Shown in pieces: positions 44,466-52,909 of a DNA stretch of 64,000 nt. Within the stretch, counting starts at the first letter, position 1. Every line of letters begins with the position of its first letter. The notes beneath the pieces were generated by a model that was not told the DNA's origin, searched no databases, and saw only the letters and a list, made by a program, of their open reading frames with translations. The DNA comes from Saccharothrix ecbatanensis. Lineage in GTDB: Bacteria > Actinomycetota > Actinomycetes > Mycobacteriales > Pseudonocardiaceae. The position numbers and the translations under genes are program-made. The DNA is taken from NCBI RefSeq assembly GCF_014205015.1, contig NZ_JACHMO010000001.1, forward strand, positions 558,001-622,000, read 5' to 3'.

Positions 44466-46100
44466 ATGAGCGCACCGACACCCCGGAAGCGGCGGCCCCG
44501 GTTCAAGAGGCAGACCAGCGACCGGAGTCCAGTCGTCCCGTTCACCCCGGACGACGATGCGGCGCTGTGCTATGTCCGACAGTCGCACTTCACGGACGAG
44601 AGCACGTCAAGCGAGGTCCAGACGCGGGACACACACCGGTGGGCGAACGCCTACGGCGTCCCGATCGTGGAAACCGTGGAAGACCTGCACGTTTCCGGCG
44701 ATCTGGAACCGTACAAGCGGGACGGGCTCAAACTCTGGTTGTCGGACGTGGCCCCGATGCCGTGGAAAACGCTGGTCGTGTCCAAACTGGACAGGCTGGT
44801 TCGCAATGTCATGGATGCGCTTACCCTGCTGGAGTGGCTGAGGGCGCGGGGAAAGCGGCTGGTATGCATTGCGGAAGGCATCGACTCCAGTAACTCGATG
44901 TCGGAATTCCTGATTACGTTGATCGCCGCGTTCGCTCGCATGGAACGCGAGCGGATGAAAGAGCGTTTCCGTGATGCGAAGGCGAGGCTCAAGGAAGCGG
45001 GGCGCTGGTCGGGTGAGGGGCACATCTATGGCACCATGCCGGTGGAGTTGCCCGGTGGGGGCTGGATTCTCGGGCTCGATCCGTATGCGGTCAAGATTCT
45101 TCACGCGTTGTCCAAGATGGCAAGGGCGGGCAAGAGTCTCACGGAGATGTGCGATTGGTTGACCGAAAACAAGATTGTGTCCCCAAGGGACCGGCAATTG
45201 CAGCTATCGGCGGAACGGCGCGGAGAAAACTTTTCAACGGTGGAACTCAAGGGGTACGAGTGGACGGGAACCCCGCTCCGTCGCTTGCTCGAACATCCGG
45301 ACCTTGTCGAGTTGGGCATCTTCGAGCCCGCCGAACAAGCGGAGATAACTGCCCGGCTGGAAGAAAAGGCGCGACGGAAGACGCGAGGCAGCAATCAGCC
45401 GTACCAGTTTTCCGGTGTCCTGGTGTGTCCGGAATGCCTCGAACCCCTATGGCACCGTATCGCCCATCAGAAGCGGAAGCGTAACGATGGCACGACAATC
45501 GAATACGAATACCAGTACTGGCGTTGTCCTACGCGCAAGCATGGTCCATCCATGCGGGCCGAGGAGATCGAACCGTTGGCCGAACAGGCTTTCTACAAAA
45601 TCTTCGCTATGGTTCCGGTCCGGGAACGCATCGTTTTGCCGCCGACCAGCCACGCGAACGAAATAGCCAAGCTGGAACGGGAATATGGCAAGTTGATGTC
45701 CGGGGTGGCGCGGGCCAAGTCGTCGGAAGACCGCACTCGGATCATGAATGATGGTAATCGGATTCTGGCCGATATCGACACGCTCAGGGCGCTTCCGGCC
45801 GATCCAGGCGGCGTGCAGTGGGTTCCAACCGATCGAACCTGGCAACAGGAGCTAGCGGGTATGTCCCCGGAAGACCGACGCCTTAGGTGGCTCGAATTGG
45901 GGTTCACCTTCGCGGTCGGAAAACGGGCCGACGGCAAATGGTCGGCTGCCTGGCGTTTGCCGGACGGCTGGCAGGATGCAATGCCGGAACTGGCTGAATG
46001 GCACGACCGGATCGGCAGTACCGGGCAGACGGTCGAAATCGCCGACCTGCTCGACTGGACAACGGCCGGACCTGCAAAGCCGGAACACGGTACAGCCTGA
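44466..46100 (+). CDS. int: Large serine recombinase (integrase)
   Basis: The 544-residue protein starts at ATG 44466 after GAGGA. The resolvase-like domain has the catalytic S40 in CYVRQS, then LVVSKLDRLVRNVMDAL and ITLIAAFARMERERMKERFRDAK. A recombinase domain (about 175-300) follows, then a zinc ribbon (CPECLEPLW ... RCPTRKHG) and a coiled-coil-prone region (about 395-440). Large serine integrases join attP and attB with a 2-bp staggered cut, matching the GA crossover found. It is next to attL. Confidence 0.93.
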   Translation: MSAPTPRKRRPRFKRQTSDRSPVVPFTPDDDAALCYVRQSHFTDESTSSEVQTRDTHRWANAYGVPIVETVEDLHVSGDLEPYKRDGLKLWLSDVAPMPWKTLVVSKLDRLVRNVMDALTLLEWLRARGKRLVCIAEGIDSSNSMSEFLITLIAAFARMERERMKERFRDAKARLKEAGRWSGEGHIYGTMPVELPGGGWILGLDPYAVKILHALSKMARAGKSLTEMCDWLTENKIVSPRDRQLQLSAERRGENFSTVELKGYEWTGTPLRRLLEHPDLVELGIFEPAEQAEITARLEEKARRKTRGSNQPYQFSGVLVCPECLEPLWHRIAHQKRKRNDGTTIEYEYQYWRCPTRKHGPSMRAEEIEPLAEQAFYKIFAMVPVRERIVLPPTSHANEIAKLEREYGKLMSGVARAKSSEDRTRIMNDGNRILADIDTLRALPADPGGVQWVPTDRTWQQELAGMSPEDRRLRWLELGFTFAVGKRADGKWSAAWRLPDGWQDAMPELAEWHDRIGSTGQTVEIADLLDWTTAGPAKPEHGTA

Positions 46101-46114
46101 AAACCAATAGACAG

Positions 46115-46159
46115 ACGACAGAGCGCCCCTCCGCACGCTGCGGAGGGGCGCTCTGTCGT
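46115..46159. terminator. Terminator between int and the minus-strand tra operon
   Basis: A perfect 21-bp stem (46115-46135 with 46139-46159) has a 3-base loop, 15 bp after the int stop and 15 bp after the stop of the convergent small ORF. It should stop transcripts from both sides. Confidence 0.85.
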
Positions 46160-46173
46160 TAAGGCAGACGGGG

Positions 46174-46356
46174 TCACCGTCCGTGTGGCTGTTCCGGAAT
46201 CAGTACCTCGCATACCTCATTGATCCTGTCCGCCAACTGCCGTACATCTACGCCGTCCACGGTGACCCACAGTGCACCGTCCGATCCTGTCGTGAGCGTC
46301 GCCGGAATCCGCCGCCCATCATCCTCTGTGGACGCTGGAACGGTGGCGTCAGTCAT
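46174..46356 (-). CDS. Small ORF at the end of the tra operon
   Basis: A 60-residue reading starts at ATG 46356, overlapping the traB-like stop by 8 bp. The product contains GALWVTVDGVDVRQLADRIN and is acidic. No family is recognised. Close coupling to the translocase gene supports it being real. Confidence 0.55.
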   Translation of the reverse strand: MTDATVPASTEDDGRRIPATLTTGSDGALWVTVDGVDVRQLADRINEVCEVLIPEQPHGR

Positions 46357-48679
46357 CGTGCGGCCCTGCCTCGCCCTCTGTAGGGAGGGAGCCACCGACA
46401 AGCCCACCAGACCCCGGAACCCGGCCCGTCGCCGGACCGCTCACAAGCGGACCGGTTTGCCTCCCTGACAGGCGTTTCCGCTGCTCAGCAGAGGGAAGCG
46501 GGTCCAGGGAGGGGGCAGGGAAAGATCCCTGACTCCCTGTCTCCCCCCTACCGTCCACAGAGGTTCCGCAACCAGCGTCGTCGTGGCTGCGGCGGGCGAT
46601 CGCGTCGGCAACGTCCTCGAACCGAACGACCATCGCGCCATCGGATTTACGGGGCCGGATACCCAACCCGACAAGCGCGGCCCGCAGATCACGCGCGGTC
46701 CACGGCTCGTATTCATCTGGATTGAGCGCGACGAGTCGCGCGAGAACAGTTTGAGTGCGGACACGACTTTCCCCTTCGATCACCGATCGGATGTCATGCA
46801 GATGGTCAACTGGTGTGGCTTCGACTTCTTTCGGGGCGGGACCCGCCGTGAGGCGCGGAGACGCGACATCGGACATCGCGCGTGCGATGACGGGTGTCAC
46901 CTCGTCAATACCGTCCTCGAACGGCAGATAGAACGTGCGTACAAGCTCAAACGAATTGTGTGTGACCCCGACTGCAACGCAGGTTCCCCGATCGGTATGC
47001 ATCCTCAATTCAGTAGCCCGCACGCCGGACCGGTACTTACCTGATCCCAACAGTCCGTCATTGGCAATATGGTCCGCGACGGCGAACGCCACGCCACAGG
47101 CCACGTTACGCGTGATCTCCTTAGGAATGCTGTCCTTTGTCGGCGACTGGGTCGCCAACAGGACAACGATCCCGTACTTTCGGCCACGCTTGATCAGTTT
47201 GACCGCTAATTCCTCCGCACGCTTTCCGTGCTTCGGGTGCTGGAAAAGTTCATGACACTCATCGATCGACAGAACGATCGGATGCAACCCCAAACGCGGA
47301 TTATCGGCAAGTCGCCGCGACACCTTCGGCGGCCGACCCGACTGCTCCCCGAGGGCACGACCACGACGCTCCATCTCACTTAGAAGGTCCTCAAGCGCTC
47401 CGACGGCATCGGCCGCGACCGAATCATCCATTCCCATGCGATAGCGACTCAAGCGCGGTGCCAGCGGATCGAAGTCCGGACTTTCGCCCATCACAAACAC
47501 CCACAGTTCGGCGGTGGGATCGAGCGCCGCTCCGACCATGAGCACCCGGAGAAGGTTCGTCTTCCCCTGCCCCGGCCGACCACCGATCAACCAATTGCTA
47601 CCGATCAGCGGTGCATTGACCACCAACCCGCGTTGCGTCAAACCGAACGGGACACCCTCGAACACATCAACGGTTCCATCACGCAACAGCGGCCAATCGC
47701 CAGCACCACCGGAAAGAGTTCCCTTGTCAGCAATCCACAGATCCAGAAGCCCGTCTTCCTCACCCGTGGTGGGCCACGTCTCCAATGACGCGCGACCAAG
47801 GTTGGCCGCCAACACCTTCCGCCGGTCGGATACCATCTCCGCCGTAACTCCGAGCGGCAGGCGGATTTGCGCTTGGGTGCCGTCTCCGTCCTTTCGCGCG
47901 GCAACGGTGTAGACGAGTTCGCCGCCACCCTTGAGGAAGGAATTCAGGGGCGCGATTCCCAGATGCGCAAGCGCCCTGGTGATCATCCTTTCGTCCACCC
48001 AGGAATCGGAATCGTGCCGGTCCGGTCGCGTCAGCCATCCCGCACCCGGTGTGCGGTCACGGCCTTCCCACACGGCCGCCACGACCACCCCGGCCACAGC
48101 CAGCGAGGGAAACCACGGCAATACCGCCGAAACCGCAGCCGTCAGAGCGTCCCTGATGGAGTAGACGGCCCTGAGCCACCCCGGCATAGCCGACCGGTCC
48201 AGAACGGCGTCCATGAGCGCTAGGAGGACCAGCAGCGTCGTCACGGCCGCCGCGCCGACAAGCACCCTCCGCAGGAAGATCCCCAACTTGGCCCACCGCG
48301 CCTTCGCGTCGGACCTGATCAACTCCTGAGCCGTGCGCCGCGCCTGGACGTCCCCGGACAGCCGGGCCGCTCGGGCGTCGGCACGAAGGTCCGAGTACGA
48401 CGCCCACCGCCACCCCTTGGCGATCCACCGCCCGCTTCCCCGGGTGAGGAACCACAACAGGCGGACTACATCGCGAGGCACATTGCGCGCCCGGTACGTG
48501 ATCACCGACCGCACCCGGATCATCACGTCAAGATCCACGACGGACCGCACGGCTGCCTTAATCTTGAGCGGCGATTTCCCTTGTGTTGTAACGGTTTTGC
48601 TCTCGGAGACGAACTCTCCATCTAGGACTTGACGGACGAGCTCCCCGCCACCGTCAGCAAGATCACCTTGAGAGGTCAT
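46349..48679 (-). CDS. FtsK/SpoIIIE-like DNA translocase (TraB/TraSA type)
   Basis: The 776-residue protein starts at ATG 48679 (ATGA overlap). Two membrane segments (about 133-160 and 184-204) lie in the N-terminal third. The motor has Walker A GGRPGQGKTN (366-375) and Walker B IVLSIDECHELF (468-479). A region around 640-720 may be a winged helix for DNA recognition, and the tail is low-complexity. In AICEs and Streptomyces plasmids this single protein moves double-stranded DNA between mycelia. It is the main transfer candidate here. Confidence 0.87.
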   Translation of the reverse strand: MTSQGDLADGGGELVRQVLDGEFVSESKTVTTQGKSPLKIKAAVRSVVDLDVMIRVRSVITYRARNVPRDVVRLLWFLTRGSGRWIAKGWRWASYSDLRADARAARLSGDVQARRTAQELIRSDAKARWAKLGIFLRRVLVGAAAVTTLLVLLALMDAVLDRSAMPGWLRAVYSIRDALTAAVSAVLPWFPSLAVAGVVVAAVWEGRDRTPGAGWLTRPDRHDSDSWVDERMITRALAHLGIAPLNSFLKGGGELVYTVAARKDGDGTQAQIRLPLGVTAEMVSDRRKVLAANLGRASLETWPTTGEEDGLLDLWIADKGTLSGGAGDWPLLRDGTVDVFEGVPFGLTQRGLVVNAPLIGSNWLIGGRPGQGKTNLLRVLMVGAALDPTAELWVFVMGESPDFDPLAPRLSRYRMGMDDSVAADAVGALEDLLSEMERRGRALGEQSGRPPKVSRRLADNPRLGLHPIVLSIDECHELFQHPKHGKRAEELAVKLIKRGRKYGIVVLLATQSPTKDSIPKEITRNVACGVAFAVADHIANDGLLGSGKYRSGVRATELRMHTDRGTCVAVGVTHNSFELVRTFYLPFEDGIDEVTPVIARAMSDVASPRLTAGPAPKEVEATPVDHLHDIRSVIEGESRVRTQTVLARLVALNPDEYEPWTARDLRAALVGLGIRPRKSDGAMVVRFEDVADAIARRSHDDAGCGTSVDGRGETGSQGSFPAPSLDPLPSAEQRKRLSGRQTGPLVSGPATGRVPGSGGLVGGSLPTEGEAGPHDD

Positions 48680-49011
48680 CGCCGGCGCTGCCCCCGAACC
48701 CGGTCATCGACGGCCGCCACGGTCAGCGCCCGGACCAGGACCCATGACGCGAACATCGCCGGCACCGCCAACGCCGCCAGCTTCACCCACCCCGACGTGT
48801 CAGGGTGCGTCAGCGCCAGCCACTGCACCCCTGAGATGAGCAGAGCGCCCACGACCACCCGACCTGTCAGCGACAGCAGCCGCACACCACCACGGGCAGC
48901 CTTAGCCGCCTTACGCGCCCTCCTGATCGACAGTCGCCACGCCACCCAGAGCACCAGGACGGCGACTAGCCCGGACAACATGAGCGCCGGGGACAACTCG
49001 ATCCCCGTCAT
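48676..49011 (-). CDS. Small membrane protein of the tra operon
   Basis: A 111-residue protein starts at ATG 49011, overlapping the WhiB-like stop by ATGA. Hydrophobic segments lie at about 8-26, 48-66 and 76-95, with a basic stretch RRARKAAKAAR between the first two and a basic C-terminus RVRGQRRR. Its place before traB suggests a spread (Spd)-like accessory role. That is an inference from position. Confidence 0.65.
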   Translation of the reverse strand: MTGIELSPALMLSGLVAVLVLWVAWRLSIRRARKAAKAARGGVRLLSLTGRVVVGALLISGVQWLALTHPDTSGWVKLAALAVPAMFASWVLVRALTVAAVDDRVRGQRRR

Positions 49012-49352
49012 GGCTGCTCACCCGCTACGGTGCCGCCGTCACGGCGTTCCTCCCAGCACTCGTAGACCGCGCGCCGCTCGTCCTCGGGCAACGGACCCCA
49101 CACGCCGGCCGTCGCGTGACCACGAGTGCGGAACTCCCACTCCAGACACTCACGCTGGACCGGACACGCCGCACACACACGCGCGGCCAACTCCCGATCC
49201 GACCGGAAGTCACCCGTCCACTCCGGGTACTCGCCACTAGTCGACAGCCACCCGCACAGGCCCCGATTCCGGACCGCGTGCGCAAGCTGGTCATCCGCCA
49301 GCTCCGCGCACCCGTCAAGATCGGCGGCAACCCTCTCGTAGAAGTCGTTCAT
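49008..49352 (-). CDS. WhiB-like (Wbl) iron-sulfur regulator
   Basis: The 114-residue protein starts at ATG 49352. Four Cys fit the Wbl cluster: C33, then C60-x2-C63-x5-C69 (VCAACPVQREC). GVWG (83-86) is the Wbl turn, here followed by PLPEDER. Wbl proteins sense redox state through a 4Fe-4S cluster and often bind the principal sigma factor. In this operon it probably controls transfer genes of the element. Confidence 0.85.
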   Translation of the reverse strand: MNDFYERVAADLDGCAELADDQLAHAVRNRGLCGWLSTSGEYPEWTGDFRSDRELAARVCAACPVQRECLEWEFRTRGHATAGVWGPLPEDERRAVYECWEERRDGGTVAGEQP

Positions 49353-49528
49353 CGGTGGGCACCGCCAACCAGGTGCGCAACGGCGGTGCACGGAACTCGC
49401 ATCTCGCCACGCCGCCACACCACGGGCAGCGTGCCGACACGAACCGCACGGCACACATTGGCCACACTGCCGCCAGTCAGCCACGCCACTTGCCTTAGAG
49501 ACAGCAACTCAGTACGCGACATACGCAT
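49349..49528 (-). CDS. AlpA/excisionase-like HTH protein
   Basis: The 59-residue protein starts at ATG 49528, 9 bases after GAAGGA. The MerR-type HTH core is LSLRQVAWLTGGSVANVCRAVRVGTLPVVWRRGEMRVP. It overlaps the WhiB-like gene by ATGA and leads the tra operon. It may be a transcription activator or the recombination directionality factor needed for excision by the serine integrase. The choice cannot be made from sequence. Confidence 0.65.
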   Translation of the reverse strand: MRMSRTELLSLRQVAWLTGGSVANVCRAVRVGTLPVVWRRGEMRVPCTAVAHLVGGAHR

Positions 49529-49746
49529 GATTGGTGTTCCTTCACTTGAGGCGTCGGCTCGTGAATTCACGGGCCGTGCCATCAAGTAGGCGGGAACGCT
49601 GCGACCACGACTATGTCACACGGTAGATATACGTATGCCGGCGATGACATACCGCAGGTCAGGAACGGTGCATCCCAACGCGATATGCTCAGGAAGAATA
49701 TCCGGGTACAGCGATATTCAGTGCGAGGATGTTGATCAGCGGTCCA
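49529..49746 (-). promoter_or_regulatory. Control region of the tra operon (gene-free)
   Basis: This 218-bp spacer is AT-rich for this genome, with several GATAT/ATATC words (near 49627, 49682, 49698, 49712). It must hold the promoter of the minus-strand operon. No clean -35/-10 pair can be fixed. Confidence 0.45.
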
Positions 49747-51237
49747 TCACACGCCGTCTGCGCGGGGGTGATCGACGCCAGCCTTAACCTGCTTGAACAG
49801 GTCGCGGAAGTCGGAGCCGGCACGGACGCCATATGTGCTTAGCTCATCGTCCAGCTCAGATGCGACCATGAGGAGAGACGGCCGACTCTGTCGCCCGTGT
49901 TGCAACGCCTCCATGCCAGCAGCCGCAGCGCCTTCCACATCACCCGACCGGGCCGCGACGACGGCTAGCGTCAGCTTTGCCTCTGTGCTGCGCATGGGAG
50001 AGATGACGAAACCGTCCGTAGTCACGCTGCGCCGGATCACTTCTTCGGCGTTCCGCTTAGCCAAATCGTCGCGGCCAACGATCCGGTACGTGTCCATCGC
50101 GTAGAAGTCCCACTTCTCTGGGTCGACTACGAAGTGGTTTTCGGGACGCTCCGGATACGGCAATTCGCCCAGTAGCTCACTGCCACGCTCTAGAGCTGCG
50201 TATACATCCTCGGCCATTCCCATTCGCGCATACGCCTTAGCCTGCTGCCCATAGAGCTGAACCGCAACCGACTGGGACGGGGCCGAAATAATACCCGCTT
50301 GCGCGGCCTGAATCACCGCGCGATAGTTTCCCGCCGTGAGGTGGAACCAGGCCAACATCTCGTGAGCCCAGCCAACGATTGAAGCATCACCGGACTCGTT
50401 CCCTAGTTCCAGTGCCATTCTGCGAGTCGCCTTGGCGGCATTCATGTCGCCCAAGTCGTTTTCAAGACAGCCGACCAACAACGCCAGCAATCCCGCATTG
50501 TGCAGGAGGTCGCGATGCTGAGGAAGGGTCAACTGCTTTCCTAGCTGCATACTGACATGGTTAAGCCAGTACCTGCCCTTACGCATGAGTTCCCGCGCGT
50601 CAGCGTGCGCATAGTCGCAGCACAGTTGTTCCACGGTCAGACTCAGCGCGTCAATAGTTGGCTGATCCATTGCCGAGGCACGGACGCGTCGCACTAGCTC
50701 AGCCGTGTCCATTCCAGTGTTGGCGACCAGGATTCGGTTCTGCACCTCGGAATCCACCGGCCCGCCATCCGCTCGGATGGACCTTGACTCAGGAAGCCGC
50801 AAGCGCGTTTGACCCGGAAGGTCGAACCAAAGCATATGCGGGGGGAGATGCAGGATCTTGGACCAGTTTTGCAGGGTCTCAAGGTACTGCTCGGGCTTAC
50901 CGTTTTCAATCCTGCTTACCTGAGCTTGAGTCAGGCCCAACCATCGTCCTAGCAGCTCTTGCGTAAGAGCCTTGCCGAACAAGGTCAGGTGGCGCGGATG
51001 GTTCCTATATGCCTTGAACACTCGCCCGATGTGCTGGCTCGCAAAGGCCGCCCGAAAGTCGTCCGTCTCAAAGAACTCATGCCGCAATTGTGCGGGAGGT
51101 GTCCGAAGTTGATCGCGTTGCTCCCTGTGGCAACGTCCACACAGCCGGGCCGAGTTGTCGGCAGCAAGCACTGCGTTGCAGCCCTGACAGCGACGGCCGC
51201 CACTAGGGGCCGCGCCCTGTGAACCAGGTGCACCCAT
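49747..51237 (-). CDS. XRE-family regulator with N-terminal zinc ribbon and TPR-like C-terminus
   Basis: The 496-residue protein starts at ATG 51237. A zinc ribbon (C17, C20, C33, C36) precedes an HTH (about 88-140: LTQELLGRWLGLTQAQVSRIENGKPEQYLETLQ). The remainder is helical repeats such as LHNAGLLALLVGCLENDLGDMNAAKATRRMA and AQAYGQQAKAYARMG-like units. Long XRE-TPR regulators are common in actinobacteria and often answer peptide or small-molecule signals. It is the best candidate for the element's master repressor/activator. Confidence 0.78.
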   Translation of the reverse strand: MGAPGSQGAAPSGGRRCQGCNAVLAADNSARLCGRCHREQRDQLRTPPAQLRHEFFETDDFRAAFASQHIGRVFKAYRNHPRHLTLFGKALTQELLGRWLGLTQAQVSRIENGKPEQYLETLQNWSKILHLPPHMLWFDLPGQTRLRLPESRSIRADGGPVDSEVQNRILVANTGMDTAELVRRVRASAMDQPTIDALSLTVEQLCCDYAHADARELMRKGRYWLNHVSMQLGKQLTLPQHRDLLHNAGLLALLVGCLENDLGDMNAAKATRRMALELGNESGDASIVGWAHEMLAWFHLTAGNYRAVIQAAQAGIISAPSQSVAVQLYGQQAKAYARMGMAEDVYAALERGSELLGELPYPERPENHFVVDPEKWDFYAMDTYRIVGRDDLAKRNAEEVIRRSVTTDGFVISPMRSTEAKLTLAVVAARSGDVEGAAAAGMEALQHGRQSRPSLLMVASELDDELSTYGVRAGSDFRDLFKQVKAGVDHPRADGV

Positions 51238-51357
51238 CTCTTGACTTCCCCCGTCACGGTCGCGGCGGACGCCTACCTGGGACCCAGAGTACCTACGAGC
51301 TCATGTGCACACCATCGGGTTACACCGATCGCTGTTAGTCCGACCCCTGACAGGCGT

Positions 51358-51396
51358 TATGCCGAGTTGAACATGAGGCATGTCGAACTCGGCATA
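51358..51396. promoter_or_regulatory. 39-bp palindrome between the XRE and Imm1 genes
   Basis: Two 18-base arms (51358-51375, 51379-51396) pair at 16 of 18 positions around AGG. The outer TATGCCGAGTT/AACTCGGCATA is perfect over 11 bp. It lies in the 256-bp divergent spacer, which holds no other gene. It could be a regulator site, a transfer origin or an RNA hairpin. Confidence 0.75.
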
Positions 51397-51493
51397 GACA
51401 TCCGTCCTCGCCCGGCGCGACCGTTGACGAGAAACAGGGCTCATCGGGCGCACTCCCTTCGTGGAGAGTCGCGCAAAATTTGAGTGGAAGCGC

Positions 51494-51934
51494 ATGTTTG
51501 TGACAGCAGTGCTGACGACTGGAGTTGCTCGCGTCACTGAGGGAATGCGTAACTCCACGCGACTCATGGACGAGGTACTGCGCATGGACCACACCGAATG
51601 GGAAACAATGATGTACGTCGGTGACAGTGAGTTTCGAGTCACCCAGGAAGGCCCGCACCCAAACCACCAACTACGAGTAAGCGTCCGACCGGCATACGGG
51701 TTCGCTGCGCTGAACTACATGGATCAGGAAGACCCACACCTGACCATCGCGAACTCATACAACCCAATACGCCCGGTGCCGGATGTGGATCTAATTTTCA
51801 GCGGATCGACGGGCACTGTTTTTCCTCGCACTGCCGCCATTTCGATTGTCGACGCGCGCTCCGCGCTAGTCGAATGGCTGATGACGCGCAAGCGACCGAG
51901 TTGCATTCAGTGGCGTCCATACGACGCCTACTGA
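51494..51934 (+). CDS. Imm1-like immunity protein
   Basis: A 146-residue product is predicted from ATG 51494 (GGAAG upstream); a start at 51461 is possible. The middle GFAALNYMDQEDPHLTIANS and the end ARSALVEWLMTRKRPSCIQW fit the actinobacterial Imm1 pattern, which commonly ends near RPTCVEW. Imm1 proteins neutralise nuclease-type polymorphic toxins. No toxin gene is next to it, so it looks like an orphan cargo gene of the element. Confidence 0.62.
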   Translation: MFVTAVLTTGVARVTEGMRNSTRLMDEVLRMDHTEWETMMYVGDSEFRVTQEGPHPNHQLRVSVRPAYGFAALNYMDQEDPHLTIANSYNPIRPVPDVDLIFSGSTGTVFPRTAAISIVDARSALVEWLMTRKRPSCIQWRPYDAY

Positions 51935-51961
51935 CCGAAATACTTCCTTAGGAGGTATGCG

Positions 51962-52129
51962 GTGACTAGCCTGAAGCCTTGGATGCGCCAGCGCCGCAGT
52001 GAAACACGTAAGCAACTACTAGACCGACTAAGTCAATCCTGCTACCGCTGCGGTATGCAGATTGCCGATCAGGCCAAGCTTGCCTACCACGAAGACACGT
52101 GTACCGGCGCTCAGGCGATTACGGCTTGA
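51962..52129 (+). CDS. 55-residue zinc-finger-like protein
   Basis: GTG 51962 follows a near-perfect AGGAGG site, 27 bp after the Imm1 stop. The basic N-terminus (MRQRRSETRKQLLDRL) is followed by a single CxxC...HxxxxC knuckle (CYRCG ... HEDTC). The strong ribosome site and spacing say it is expressed with the Imm1 gene. A DNA- or RNA-binding role is plausible but not shown. Confidence 0.6.
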   Translation: MTSLKPWMRQRRSETRKQLLDRLSQSCYRCGMQIADQAKLAYHEDTCTGAQAITA

Positions 52130-52163
52130 CTTATTGAACCGAACCGGCGCATTGCCATCCCGC

Positions 52164-52445
52164 GTGCGTGGCGGGTTTGCCAATGCGTCACAACTGGAAA
52201 GAGTGACTGAAGAAATGCAAGCCGAGCTTGGTGCGCGAGTCCGTACCAGTGCAGACATCGACGCGAACTGCTTGATCGAGTATGAGGTTACGGGCAAGGC
52301 GGCGTTCTTCTCATTTGCGGACGGCGCGGTTAGCCTGCACTTTACCGATGAGCGCGCGTTCAGGAAGTTCATGGGGGAGGCAATCAAGGTGTTGAGCGTC
52401 CTCGGTCTTGACGACTTTGACCATGTTACAAATGGCAATGACTAG
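52164..52445 (+). CDS. Hypothetical protein of the element
   Basis: About 93 residues from GTG 52164; TTG starts at 52134 or 52062 are in frame, and none has a good ribosome site. The product reads like a folded protein (LIEYEVTGKAAFFSFADGAVSLHFTDERAFRKFM). No family is recognised. It overlaps the next gene by 8 bp. Confidence 0.5.
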   Translation: MRGGFANASQLERVTEEMQAELGARVRTSADIDANCLIEYEVTGKAAFFSFADGAVSLHFTDERAFRKFMGEAIKVLSVLGLDDFDHVTNGND

Positions 52446-52716
52446 GCCGAGCGTTGTCGCATTAGAGGACCATGACGCGGCACCCACGTCCCATCGGTAC
52501 TCAGTCAGACTTCGCGCGGATTATTTTTCCAAAGCCGTGACACTCGCTGGCTTCCGGAGTGGCTACGCCTTGGCTAAAGAGATGCGCCTTGCACGGTCCA
52601 CAGTCATGCGTATATGCGCCGGGGAAATGCAGCCCGGTCCAGCCTTCATCGGAGGGGCGCTGACGGTACTTGCGCCTATGAAGTTTGAGGACCTATTTGA
52701 AGTCGTGGCCATCTGA
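52438..52716 (+). CDS. Small HTH (XRE-like) protein
   Basis: A 92-residue product from ATG 52438 (ATG 52432 is an alternative). An HTH-like core, VTLAGFRSGYALAKEMRLARSTVMRICAGEMQPGPAFIGG, resembles phage-type XRE regulators. It is the last gene before attR. The 219 bp between it and attR hold no gene, only a small hairpin (AGGCTC-GTA-GAGCCT, 52888-52902). Confidence 0.58.
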   Translation: MTRPSVVALEDHDAAPTSHRYSVRLRADYFSKAVTLAGFRSGYALAKEMRLARSTVMRICAGEMQPGPAFIGGALTVLAPMKFEDLFEVVAI

Positions 52717-52909
52717 CCTTGGGGGCCGGTTAGGCCCTTCGCCTTGACGGTTTCCTGCTGAGGTTCACCTTGGCAGAGCGCACTGTTTCCAGGCAGTCAA
52801 ACTCTGGGTGCCCTTTCCAGATATGAGCGCTGGCCCAACGGCTTGAATTGGGTATCAAGATCATGCACCGCACCTTGCCCCAGCTAGAGGCTCGTAGAGC
52901 CTGCTAAGC

